A stretch of DNA of 6,206 bases from Oxalobacteraceae bacterium (GCA_947446335.1 CANFGA010000198.1:1-6206), one strand, 5' to 3'; positions 1 to 6,180 are shown, counted from the stretch's first letter. Program-made: numbers and translations. Notes: generated by a model from the letters alone, not told the origin.

Positions 1-1422
1 AAGGCGACCCCGTTCCCGGCGCCGCTCAAATGCATCGAGGCGCTCGCCGCTTCCGTGGCGCTGCCGTTCGAGCAAGGCTTGCAGTTCGAACGCGCGCAAT
101 TCATGCAATTGATCCAGAGCGCTGAATCGAAGGCGCTGCGCCACGCTTTTTTTGCCGAACGCCAGACTGGCAAGATTGCTGACCTCGGTCCTGACACCCC
201 CACGCGCACCATCTTGCAAGCGGCGGTGATCGGCGCCGGCACGATGGGCACCGGGATTGCGATGAACTTTGTCAATGCCGGCATTCCAGTGATCTTGCTG
301 GAAACCCGCCAGGAAGCATTGGATAAAGGATTGGCGACGCTGCGCAAAAATTATGAAAACACGATGAAAAAGGGCAAGCTGACGCAGCAGCAATTCGATC
401 AGCGTCTGGCGCTGATCCGGGGCACGCTGTCCTACGACGAGATCGCCTCGGCCGATATCGTGGTCGAAGCGGTATTCGAAGAAATGAATGTGAAGGAAAC
501 GGTCTTCAAAAAGCTCGACCAGGTCATGAAGCCGGGCGCGATCCTGGCGTCGAATACCTCGACGCTGGACTTGAACCGGATCGCCGCGGTCACGCAGCGC
601 CCGCAAGATGTGATCGGCACGCATTTTTTCAGCCCGGCCAATGTGATGAAACTGCTTGAAATCGTGCGCGGCGAAAAAACCGGCAAGGATGTGCTGGCCA
701 CGACGCTGGCCTTGTCAAAAAAACTGAAAAAAATTGGCGTCGTCTCGGGCGTGTGCGATGGCTTCATCGGCAACCGGATGATCGAGCAATACAGCCGCCA
801 GGCCGGTTTCTTGCTCGAAGAAGGCTGTTTGCCGCAACAGGTCGACAAGGCAGTCGAACAATTCGGCTTTGCGATGGGGCCGTTCCGGATGGGCGACCTG
901 GCCGGCAATGACATCGGCTGGGCGATTCGCAAGCGCCGTCAGATCGAAGCGCCGCAGATCAGCTATTCGAAGACGGCCGATCTGCTCTGTGAAATGGGAC
1001 GTTTTGGCCAGAAAACCGGCGCCGGCTGGTATGACTATCAGGCCGGGGATCGGCAGCCGCATCCATCGACCCTGGTCGATGCGATGATCGTGCAGCACTC
1101 AAGCGACCTGGGGCTGACCCGGCGCCAAATCGGCGACCAGGAAATCGTCGAGCGTCTGGTCTATGCGCTGGTGAACGAAGGGGCGCGCATTCTGGAAGAA
1201 GGGATCGCACTGCGCGCTTCTGACATCGACATGGTCTATCTGGCCGGCTACGGCTTCCCTCTGCATCGCGGCGGCCCGATGTTTTATGCCGATACGGTCG
1301 GCCTGGATCGGGTGCTGGCGGCAATTGAAAAGTACGCGCTGGGCCATCGCGGCGAGGCTTGGGTGGCTGCGCCGCTGCTGCGCACCTTGGCCGCAGAAGG
1401 GAGAACCTTCAACCCCCGGTAG
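1..1422 (+). CDS. Bifunctional enoyl-CoA hydratase / 3-hydroxyacyl-CoA dehydrogenase, C-terminal part (5' end outside window)
   Basis: Fatty-acid beta-oxidation enzyme; the visible part carries the NAD-dependent oxidation of 3-hydroxyacyl-CoA to 3-ketoacyl-CoA in the cytoplasm. The frame is open from base 1, so the GTG at 55 is internal and the start lies upstream. 473 residues are visible. Numbering from base 1, a Rossmann loop GAGTMG sits at residues 78-83, with an acidic residue ending strand 2 (E101). The SNTS motif is at 184-187. The catalytic pair is H208 (in GTHFFSP) and E220 (in KLLEIV), with the same 12-residue spacing as His450/Glu462 of E. coli FadB. Two C-terminal 3HCDH domains follow: about 255-345 (DGFIGNRM, GRFGQKTGAGWYDY) and 385-465 (AGYGFPLHRGGP). 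Family members run about 700 residues, so the missing N-terminus is probably the crotonase (hydratase) domain; the residues before the Rossmann fold fit the usual linker. FadB-type versus FadJ-type cannot be settled. The gene converges with the transporter 5 bases downstream. Confidence 0.95.
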   Translation, partial: KATPFPAPLKCIEALAASVALPFEQGLQFERAQFMQLIQSAESKALRHAFFAERQTGKIADLGPDTPTRTILQAAVIGAGTMGTGIAMNFVNAGIPVILLETRQEALDKGLATLRKNYENTMKKGKLTQQQFDQRLALIRGTLSYDEIASADIVVEAVFEEMNVKETVFKKLDQVMKPGAILASNTSTLDLNRIAAVTQRPQDVIGTHFFSPANVMKLLEIVRGEKTGKDVLATTLALSKKLKKIGVVSGVCDGFIGNRMIEQYSRQAGFLLEEGCLPQQVDKAVEQFGFAMGPFRMGDLAGNDIGWAIRKRRQIEAPQISYSKTADLLCEMGRFGQKTGAGWYDYQAGDRQPHPSTLVDAMIVQHSSDLGLTRRQIGDQEIVERLVYALVNEGARILEEGIALRASDIDMVYLAGYGFPLHRGGPMFYADTVGLDRVLAAIEKYALGHRGEAWVAAPLLRTLAAEGRTFNPR

Positions 1423-1427
1423 ACTCC

Positions 1428-3119
1428 CTAATCGTCGATATCCCTGTTGTGGCTCTCTGCCACAAACAAGGTGCCGATCACGGCCGTGCTCAAGGCGATC
1501 AGGATCGGATACCAGAGCCCGTAATAGATATCGCCCTTGAACGCCACCAGCGCGAACGCGGTGCTGGGCAGCAAGCCGCCGAACCAGCCGTTGCCGATAT
1601 GGTAGGGCAAGGACATCGACGTATTGCGGATCCGGGTGGGGAACATTTCCACCAAGGTCGCGGCGATCGGACCGTACACCATCGTCACGTACAGCAGCAG
1701 CAAAAACAGCAGCAGCACCAGCATAGGCTTGTTCATCTGCTCGGCATTGGCCCGGGCCGGATAGCCGGCGGCCTTGATCGCGGATCCGACCGCCTTGTTC
1801 AACAGCGCTTCTTGTTCCAGGCTCTCGGCATTGAAATCGCGCCCGCCTGGCGCCAGGCTGGCATCGAAAGACGCAATCTCGAGAGAGCCGATGCGGATGC
1901 CAGCGAGGCTGCCGGGCGCCGCGTCTTCCCTGGTGTAATTGACCGATGCGGCGGACAAGATTTGCGTGGCAATGTCGCACGACGATGGAAACTTGCGCGT
2001 GCCGGTCAGGTTGAACTGGAAATGGCAGGACGCCGGATCAGCGACGATCACTACCGGCGCCTGCCGTAATGCCGTTTCCAGCGCCGGATTGGCATAATGC
2101 GTCAAGCCGGAAAAAATCGGAAAATAGGTCAGTGCAGCGAGCAGGCAGCCGCCCAGGATCACGCTTTTTCTCCCGATCCGATCCGACAAGGCACCGAAAA
2201 CGATGAAAAACGGTGTGGCCAGCAACAATGCAATTGCGAGCAGGATATTGGCTGTGGCCAGATCCACCTTCAGGGTCTGGATCATGAAAAACAGCGCGTA
2301 GAAATGGCCGGTGTACCAGACTACCGCCTGGCCGGCAGTCAAGCCGACCAGCGCCAGGATCACCAGTTTCAGGTTGCGCCATTGACCGAACGCTTCGGTC
2401 AGCGGTGCGTTCGAGAGGCGGCCTTCGGCTTTCATCCGCGCAAACACCGGCGATTCGTGCATCGCCAGGCGGATCCAGACCGATACTGCCAGCAAGACGA
2501 CCGAGACCAAAAATGGCACGCGCCAACCCCAGGCCGCAAACGCATCTTCGCCGGTGGCGATGCGGGTGGCCAGGATCACCATCAGCGACAGGAAAAAGCC
2601 CAGCGTGGCGGTGCTCTGGATCCAGGCGGTGAAGGCGCCGCGCCGATGATTGGGCGCATGTTCGGCCACATACACCGTCGCCGCGCCATATTCGCCGCCC
2701 AGCGCCAGCCCTTGCAGTATCCGCAGCAGCAACAGCAGGATCGGGGCAGCGATGCCGATCGCCGCATACGAGGGCAACAAGCCGACGATGAACGTGGCAC
2801 AACCCATGATCAAGATCGTCATCATGAACGTCTGCTTGCGACCGATCATGTCGCTTAGGCGGCCAAATGCCAGCGCACCGAGCGGGCGCACGACGAAGCC
2901 GGCACCAAAAGTGAGCAAGGCAAAAATGAACGTGGTGTTCGGTTCGCCGACAAAAAATTGATGCGCGATGATGGGTGCGAGCGAGCCATACAAATAAAAA
3001 TCGTACCATTCGAAAATGGTGCCCAGCGAAGAAATCAGGATGACTTTGCGTTCTTTGGCGCTGATGCTGCTTGACTTTGGATGCAATTTTCGCGCCGCTC
3101 TACCCGATATGAGCGCCAT
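1428..3119 (-). CDS. MFS transporter, metabolite:H+ symporter (MHS) type, with long periplasmic insert
   Basis: Inner-membrane proton-coupled uptake carrier, 563 residues; the substrate is probably a small organic acid or zwitterion, as for ProP, KgtP and ShiA (family inference, substrate unknown). MHS signatures include EWYDFYLYG (37-45) and RPLGALAFGRLSD followed by MIGRK (78-95, loop 2-3 motif A). LQGLALGGEYGAA lies at 135-147, and the second motif A, GALSDRIGRK, at 309-318. A conserved tract in the C-terminal half reads PTRIRNTSMSLPYHIGNGWF (494-513). About 12 hydrophobic segments are visible. Usual family length is about 430-450; the excess is a hydrophilic stretch at about 342-462, after helix 9 and therefore predicted periplasmic, with C365 and C381. 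I recall longer MHS relatives with a similar insert, so it is probably a subfamily trait rather than damage. The ATG at 3119 has GGAG about 7 bases upstream. The gene is divergent from the Dabb gene and convergent with the dehydrogenase. Confidence 0.93.
   Translation of the reverse strand: MALISGRAARKLHPKSSSISAKERKVILISSLGTIFEWYDFYLYGSLAPIIAHQFFVGEPNTTFIFALLTFGAGFVVRPLGALAFGRLSDMIGRKQTFMMTILIMGCATFIVGLLPSYAAIGIAAPILLLLLRILQGLALGGEYGAATVYVAEHAPNHRRGAFTAWIQSTATLGFFLSLMVILATRIATGEDAFAAWGWRVPFLVSVVLLAVSVWIRLAMHESPVFARMKAEGRLSNAPLTEAFGQWRNLKLVILALVGLTAGQAVVWYTGHFYALFFMIQTLKVDLATANILLAIALLLATPFFIVFGALSDRIGRKSVILGGCLLAALTYFPIFSGLTHYANPALETALRQAPVVIVADPASCHFQFNLTGTRKFPSSCDIATQILSAASVNYTREDAAPGSLAGIRIGSLEIASFDASLAPGGRDFNAESLEQEALLNKAVGSAIKAAGYPARANAEQMNKPMLVLLLFLLLLYVTMVYGPIAATLVEMFPTRIRNTSMSLPYHIGNGWFGGLLPSTAFALVAFKGDIYYGLWYPILIALSTAVIGTLFVAESHNRDIDD
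1447..1465. repeat. 7-bp perfect inverted repeat (hairpin) at a convergent gene junction
   Basis: TTGTGGC (1447-1453), a 5-base loop TCTCT, and GCCACAA (1459-1465) form a perfect 7-bp stem. It starts 24 bases after the stop of the dehydrogenase and lies inside the last codons of the MFS gene. No T-run follows on either strand, so it is not a canonical intrinsic terminator. It may still help 3'-end formation or RNA stability for the plus-strand transcript. This role is inference; a stem this short can occur by chance. Confidence 0.3.
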
Positions 3120-3246
3120 GTTGATCTCCGTGTTTTTGTTATCCGTGTCAGCTTGATCCAGCGGATCATCTGCAGCGCCGAGTGTGGACAGGAAAACTTA
3201 CGTTATGCTGTCGTCCAACTGAAAAAAACGGAAGATGGGAAAAAAC
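3120..3246. promoter_or_regulatory. Divergent intergenic region (MFS transporter / Dabb-GNAT unit)
   Basis: This 127-base stretch must hold the start signals for both directions. The ribosome site of the MFS gene (GGAG on the minus strand, 3126-3129) and that of the Dabb gene (GGGA, 3237-3240) are visible. I found no convincing -35/-10 pair on either strand: TATGCT (3204-3209) resembles a -10 for the plus-strand unit but lacks a -35 at normal spacing, while TGGACA (3185-3190) is only 13 bases away. Promoters are therefore placed here by position, not by motif. Confidence 0.5.
3154..3168. promoter_or_regulatory. Perfect inverted repeat, possible operator
   Basis: TGATCC-AGC-GGATCA is a perfect 6-bp inverted repeat with a 3-base centre. 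It lies 35 bases from the MFS start codon and 79 bases from the Dabb start. Its size and position between divergent genes suit a dimeric regulator, but no regulator gene is next to it and I do not recognise the site. A related TTGATC occurs again at 3121-3126, 32 bases away (about three helical turns). The role is inference. Confidence 0.35.
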
Positions 3247-3555
3247 ATGATCAAGCACATCGTATTGTGGACATTGAAGGACCATGCCGAAGGCGCTGAC
3301 AGCACAAGCAACGCGCTGAAGATGAAGGCCTTGCTCGATGCCTGCGCCAATCTGGTGCCCGGGATGCTGAAGTTTGAAGCCACGCTGGCGCAGCCGGGAC
3401 TGGAATCGACCTGCGACGTGCTGCTGTATTCCGAATTCATCGATAAAGAAGCCCTCGATGCCTACCAGGCGCATCCGGAGCATGTCGCCATCAAGCCCTT
3501 CATCGGCGCCGTGCGCGCAGCGCGCCAGTGCATCGATTATGCAGTCCAAGATTGA
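3247..3555 (+). CDS. Dabb (stress-responsive alpha/beta barrel) domain protein
   Basis: Small cytoplasmic ferredoxin-like-fold protein of 102 residues, the typical size of a single-domain Dabb family member. The opening MIKHIVLWTLKD matches the usual first strand of the family, and the C-terminal AYQAHPEHVAIKPFI is the conserved helix region (HPxH near residues 81-84). Start choice: ATG 3247 has GGGA 6 bases upstream and gives the family-typical N-terminus. An in-frame ATG at 3235 would have its purine run (GGAAG) touching the start codon, so it is less likely; it would add four residues (MGKN). Dabb proteins form dimers, but their biochemical roles are mostly unknown, ranging from stress proteins to polyketide cyclases and monooxygenase-like enzymes; no specific role can be read here. 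Its 3' end overlaps the GNAT gene by 17 bases, which implies co-transcription. Confidence 0.88.
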   Translation: MIKHIVLWTLKDHAEGADSTSNALKMKALLDACANLVPGMLKFEATLAQPGLESTCDVLLYSEFIDKEALDAYQAHPEHVAIKPFIGAVRAARQCIDYAVQD

Positions 3556-3979
3556 CGTTCCATCGAGCGTGCGCCTGGGCGATTGGGACACGCTGGGCCG
3601 CGATGCCAGGGCGATCCGCTTCGAAGTCTTCGTCGACGAGCAGCAAGTCGACCCGAAAATCGAACTCGACGAGATGGATGCCGTTTGCCTGCATGCGATC
3701 GCCTTTGACGCCTGCGGCGCCGCTGTCGGCACCGGTCGGCTGTTGCCCGATGGTCACGTCGGGCGCATGGCGGTCAGGAAATGCGCGCGCGGCACCGGCA
3801 TCGGCAGCGCGCTGCTGCAAGCCTTGATGCGGCAAGCACAATCGCGCGGCGACTTGCGCGTGGTGCTCAGTGCGCAAACCCATGCGGCGCCGTTTTACGC
3901 GCAGCATGGCTTCGTGCCGCAAGGCGAGGTCTATCTCGAAGCCGGGATAGAGCATGTCCTGATGCAGCGGGTCTTTTAG
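3539..3979 (+). CDS. GNAT family N-acetyltransferase (ElaA/YjcF-like)
   Basis: Predicted acetyl-CoA-dependent N-acyltransferase of 146 residues, with an unknown acceptor. The N-terminal RAIRFEVFVDEQQVDP (24-39) is the first helix and loop typical of the small YjcF-like GNATs. ELDEMDAVCLHAIAFD (42-57) leads into VGTGRLLPDGHVGRMAV (63-79), and the pyrophosphate-binding loop is RGTGIGSALL (84-93). SAQTHAAPFYAQHGF (111-125) with the end EAGIEHVLMQRVF completes the fold. Start chosen at ATG 3539, which sits 17 bases inside the Dabb gene in another frame. No clear ribosome site precedes it, so translation is probably coupled to the upstream gene. A GTG at 3569 is a possible later start that would remove ten residues. 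The stop overlaps the stop of the convergent NRDE gene by 4 bases. Confidence 0.92.
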   Translation: MQSKIDVPSSVRLGDWDTLGRDARAIRFEVFVDEQQVDPKIELDEMDAVCLHAIAFDACGAAVGTGRLLPDGHVGRMAVRKCARGTGIGSALLQALMRQAQSRGDLRVVLSAQTHAAPFYAQHGFVPQGEVYLEAGIEHVLMQRVF

Positions 3980-4737
3980 CGGACCAGCACTTCATGCAGA
4001 CTGGCTGGCGCATCGGCATACAGCTTGACCACAGTCGAGGTGCGCGTGCCGTAGTCCGGCATGTCGATGCAGACGGCCGACAGGGCGCGCTCGAGTTCGA
4101 TCGGGACCCCGGTTTCGGGCAGCCGATGATCGAGCGCGCAATCGGTGTCGGCCAACATCTCGAAATACGCATCGTCGGGCGCGCACTGGAACAGCAAGCT
4201 GGCAAATTGCGCCTTGGTATTGACCACCTTGGGCCAGGGCGTATCGAGCAGCGCATTCGATACGCCATAGATGCCAGGGACCAGAGGCTGGCCATTGCGC
4301 GCGTCGGCCTGACCCCGGTTTGAAAACCAGATCAGCGTCTTGTCATCGGCCAGTATCAGATTGAAGCCATTGTAGGCATCGCTGCCGGGCGCGATCGACG
4401 CGACGTATTGCTGCGGCGTCATGCTGCCAGCGAGATAGTCGGCCACCAGCGCTCCGCGCGAGGGCGCATCGATCTGGCGTTCCTGCGGGCTGCGGATATT
4501 GGTGAGCGCGGCAAAGCGCGCTGCGGGTGCGCCATTGACACCGTTCACTGCTGCGCCGTGTTGCGCGATTCCCATCCAGCTGCCGCCGCCTTGCAGATCG
4601 CGACCGGCGTAGATGTCAGGGTGGTTGGCCCAGTTGCCAGCTGGTGTGGCGGGGCGGGCATAGTATTCATCGCGGTTGGCCGCGGCCACCAGCGGCGCGC
4701 AAGGAATCACTTGCCAGGCAAAGACAATCAGGCACAT
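3976..4737 (-). CDS. NRDE family protein (TANGO2 homologue)
   Basis: 253 residues, the normal length for bacterial TANGO2/NRDE proteins. The N-terminal MCLIVFAWQV places a cysteine at position 2, where an Ntn-hydrolase-like nucleophile would be exposed after Met removal. The name-giving NRDE motif is at 21-24 in AAANRDEYYARP, followed by AGRDLQGGGSWMGI (44-57) and RFAALTN (74-80). NGFNLILAD (123-131) and GVSNALLDTPWPK (158-170) are further family blocks. Between W54 and R74 the chain seems about nine residues longer than I expect, with a repeated VNG-VNG (64-69). Reports link TANGO2 relatives to heme trafficking and to acyl-CoA/lipid metabolism; the bacterial activity is not firmly settled. 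It is the last gene of the ygfZ operon: its ATG (4737) lies inside the end of the DUF4936 gene (10-base overlap), with only a weak GGA 9-10 bases upstream, suggesting coupling. Confidence 0.93.
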   Translation of the reverse strand: MCLIVFAWQVIPCAPLVAAANRDEYYARPATPAGNWANHPDIYAGRDLQGGGSWMGIAQHGAAVNGVNGAPAARFAALTNIRSPQERQIDAPSRGALVADYLAGSMTPQQYVASIAPGSDAYNGFNLILADDKTLIWFSNRGQADARNGQPLVPGIYGVSNALLDTPWPKVVNTKAQFASLLFQCAPDDAYFEMLADTDCALDHRLPETGVPIELERALSAVCIDMPDYGTRTSTVVKLYADAPASLHEVLVR

Positions 4738-5018
4738 GGGGCAACATCCGTAAAGAGTTCAGTGTGGCGTGCGCCGACGATGGCGGCCAACAACCCGGCC
4801 TGTTGCACGGCCAGTTCGAGCGCGGCACCAAATCCGTCCGGCGTTGCCCGATACACTTCCATCCAGGTTTGCAAGCCATCGTTCGATCCGGGGCGCCGCT
4901 TCAATTGTCCGGCCACGCCGTGCTGCTGCGCCAGACTCGACTGCATGGTCCTCACCTGCTGCTGCAGCGCCCCGGCAGCCTGATCCGGCACCCGGTAATA
5001 GATATACAGATCGTTCAT
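4728..5018 (-). CDS. DUF4936 family protein
   Basis: Small protein of 96 residues and unknown function. Recognised by the opening MNDLYIYYRV, the RRPGSNDGLQTWMEVY block (41-56) and a C-terminal GARHTELF (82-89), all of which I associate with DUF4936. No signal peptide or membrane helix is visible, so it is probably cytoplasmic. The frame stays open further upstream to about 5180, but those residues overlap ygfZ and are not family-like. The ATG at 5018 lies just 4 bases after the ygfZ stop and has GGAG 10 bases upstream, so it is the clear start. Its position between ygfZ and the NRDE gene, with short gaps and overlap, shows it is co-expressed with them. Any role in Fe-S or heme metabolism is inference from the neighbours. 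Confidence 0.85.
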   Translation of the reverse strand: MNDLYIYYRVPDQAAGALQQQVRTMQSSLAQQHGVAGQLKRRPGSNDGLQTWMEVYRATPDGFGAALELAVQQAGLLAAIVGARHTELFTDVAPCA

Positions 5019-5022
5019 GTTG

Positions 5023-6042
5023 TCACAGCTCCAGCGCATCCAGTGCATAGGGCATGGGCAGAAATTGCACGCGCGCGCCATCGACAGCGCCCACACAAAC
5101 GGTCCCTTGGGCGATCGCTTCGAGCTTGATTTCCACCAGTGCATCGACGCCGCCTGCGCCATTGCGGGCTGCGTTGACAATCATCCCGCAGGGTTGCTCT
5201 GGATCCAGACTGGAGAACAATTCATCGCCGGCCTTGGCCGATGGATCGTCGATGGTTACCAGCGTGGTGCGGCGCTTGAGTTTGCCCAGATACTGGCTGC
5301 GCGCGACGATTTCCTGGCCCGGATAGCAGCCTTTCTTGAAATTGACGCCACCGAGCAGCTCGAAATTAACCATCTGGGGCACGAACTTTTCCTGCGTTGG
5401 CAGATCGATTTGCGGCACCCCGGCATGCACTTGCGACAGCATCCAAGCCGCATCGTCGCCGTTTGCCAGCGTTGCCGCCAGCACCGGGCAAACTGACTGC
5501 GCCGTTGTCTTCGACATCAGCCACTGGTAGCGCGCTGCACCGCAGGCATCGGCCACGCGCAGCAGCGTGCCCATGGCATGGTCAAGCTTGGCATAAGGCG
5601 TTGCCGGCAGCGCATCGAACCAAGTGGCAAGGACGGCTGCTGCCTTGTGACCGCCCAGGCCAAGCAAGAACTGCTCGTCGCTGACGTCCGACAACGTCAC
5701 CTTGGCGCGCATGATGAACATCTGCAAGCGCTTTTGCAGCACCGCGGCGATCGAACGCGGAAGTTGTAAAAATATATCTTCTGCGCTGCGCCAGACCAGA
5801 AAGGTCGCCATCAAGCGTCCCTTGGGCGAGCAATAGCCGGCCAGGCGCGCTTCGACTTGGCTCAGATGCTCGACATCGTTCGTCAATTGCTTGTGCAGGA
5901 AGTTCGCTGCCTCGGCGCCGCTGGCCTTGATCAAGGCCAGATCCACGATCGGTGCGACGAAACCGTCGGCCAGGTCAGCCACGCTCAAGGCGCGCTCGCT
6001 GTTTGCACCTTGCAGTGCAAAATATTGTTGCCAGTTATTCAT
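5023..6042 (-). CDS. ygfZ: tRNA-modifying / Fe-S maintenance protein YgfZ (folate-binding, IBA57-like)
   Basis: Folate-binding GcvT-like protein of 339 residues, in the usual size range. E. coli YgfZ and mitochondrial IBA57 use tetrahydrofolate to support the assembly or repair of certain [4Fe-4S] enzymes, including the MiaB tRNA thiomethylase, in the cytoplasm. The family signature KGCYPGQE is present at residues 237-244, with the key cysteine C239, followed by IVARSQYLGKLKRR (245-258). The N-terminal FLHKQLTNDVEHL and GYCSPKGRLMATF (69-82) are also typical. Start: ATG 6042 (MNNWQQYF) is preferred, with GGAA just upstream. An in-frame TTG at 6051 would add three residues and is less likely. 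It is the first gene of a minus-strand operon with the DUF4936 and NRDE genes. Confidence 0.95.
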   Translation of the reverse strand: MNNWQQYFALQGANSERALSVADLADGFVAPIVDLALIKASGAEAANFLHKQLTNDVEHLSQVEARLAGYCSPKGRLMATFLVWRSAEDIFLQLPRSIAAVLQKRLQMFIMRAKVTLSDVSDEQFLLGLGGHKAAAVLATWFDALPATPYAKLDHAMGTLLRVADACGAARYQWLMSKTTAQSVCPVLAATLANGDDAAWMLSQVHAGVPQIDLPTQEKFVPQMVNFELLGGVNFKKGCYPGQEIVARSQYLGKLKRRTTLVTIDDPSAKAGDELFSSLDPEQPCGMIVNAARNGAGGVDALVEIKLEAIAQGTVCVGAVDGARVQFLPMPYALDALEL

Positions 6043-6061
6043 ATATTCCAATGTTTCGACA

Positions 6062-6080
6062 ATTAAGCATTATCATTAGC
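6062..6080 (-). promoter_or_regulatory. Candidate Fur box in the ygfZ promoter
   Basis: Minus-strand GCTAATGATAATGCTTAAT matches the classical 19-base consensus GATAATGATAATCATTATC at 14 of 19 positions, including ten in a row (TAATGATAAT). It can also be read as NAT-type hexamers GCTAAT, GATAAT and CTTAAT. It sits right after the -10 box and covers the predicted start point, where iron-loaded Fur would block transcription. AT-rich promoter DNA can match by chance, so this remains a candidate. Confidence 0.4.
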
Positions 6081-6085
6081 GCCTT

Positions 6086-6091
6086 ATTATA
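6086..6091 (-). promoter_or_regulatory. Probable -10 box of the ygfZ operon promoter
   Basis: On the minus strand this reads TATAAT, a perfect sigma-70 -10 hexamer, 43 bases before the ygfZ ATG. It predicts transcription starting near 6079 and a leader of about 37 bases. The -35 is poor: the best fit at 18-base spacing is TCGGCG (6110-6115), 3 of 6 matches, and no extended -10 TGn is present. The promoter may therefore be weak or need an activator. Confidence 0.5.
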
Positions 6092-6136
6092 GTGACCTCG
6101 CGCAGATCGCGCCGAGCGCAGCTCAAAACGCGGCTG

Positions 6137-6180
6137 CTCTTGCCACGCTTTTGTCCCGCTCTTGCCCCACTTTTGACCCA
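6137..6180. repeat. Four tandem 11-bp imperfect repeats
   Basis: Units are CTCTTGCCACG (6137-6147), CTTTTGTCCCG (6148-6158), CTCTTGCCCCA (6159-6169) and CTTTTGACCCA (6170-6180), with consensus CTYTTGNCMCR. Odd and even units are most alike (C versus T at position 3), so it may also be seen as a 22-bp pair with 18 of 22 identities. A unit length of 11 is not a multiple of 3 and is close to one helical turn, which fits non-coding DNA. The array lies about 45 bases upstream of the ygfZ -10 box. Function unknown. Confidence 0.7.

Noticed and set aside
55..57. GTG as the start of the dehydrogenase gene
   Set aside because: The frame is open back to base 1 with sensible residues, and a full-length family member needs a hydratase domain upstream; the GTG is internal.
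1099..2069. Long open frames opposite the dehydrogenase and transporter genes
   Set aside because: They translate to Arg/Gln/His-rich sequence without any family motif and mirror the codon pattern of the real genes on the other strand.
2097..2858. 253-codon open frame on the plus strand within the transporter gene
   Set aside because: Gln/Arg/His-rich with no recognisable domain; it lies fully opposite the well-supported transporter.
3185..3209. TGGACA / TATGCT as a sigma-70 promoter for the Dabb gene
   Set aside because: The spacing is only 13 bases, too short for a functional pair; no better pair was found.
4408..4983. Plus-strand open frame across the NRDE and DUF4936 genes
   Set aside because: No motif, no ribosome site, and it is antisense to two recognisable genes.
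5019..5180. Extended N-terminus for the DUF4936 gene
   Set aside because: The extra residues overlap ygfZ, do not resemble the family, and ATG 5018 has a ribosome site and a typical N-terminus.
6137..6180. CRISPR array
   Set aside because: The 11-bp units are directly adjacent, with no spacers, and no cas genes are present.
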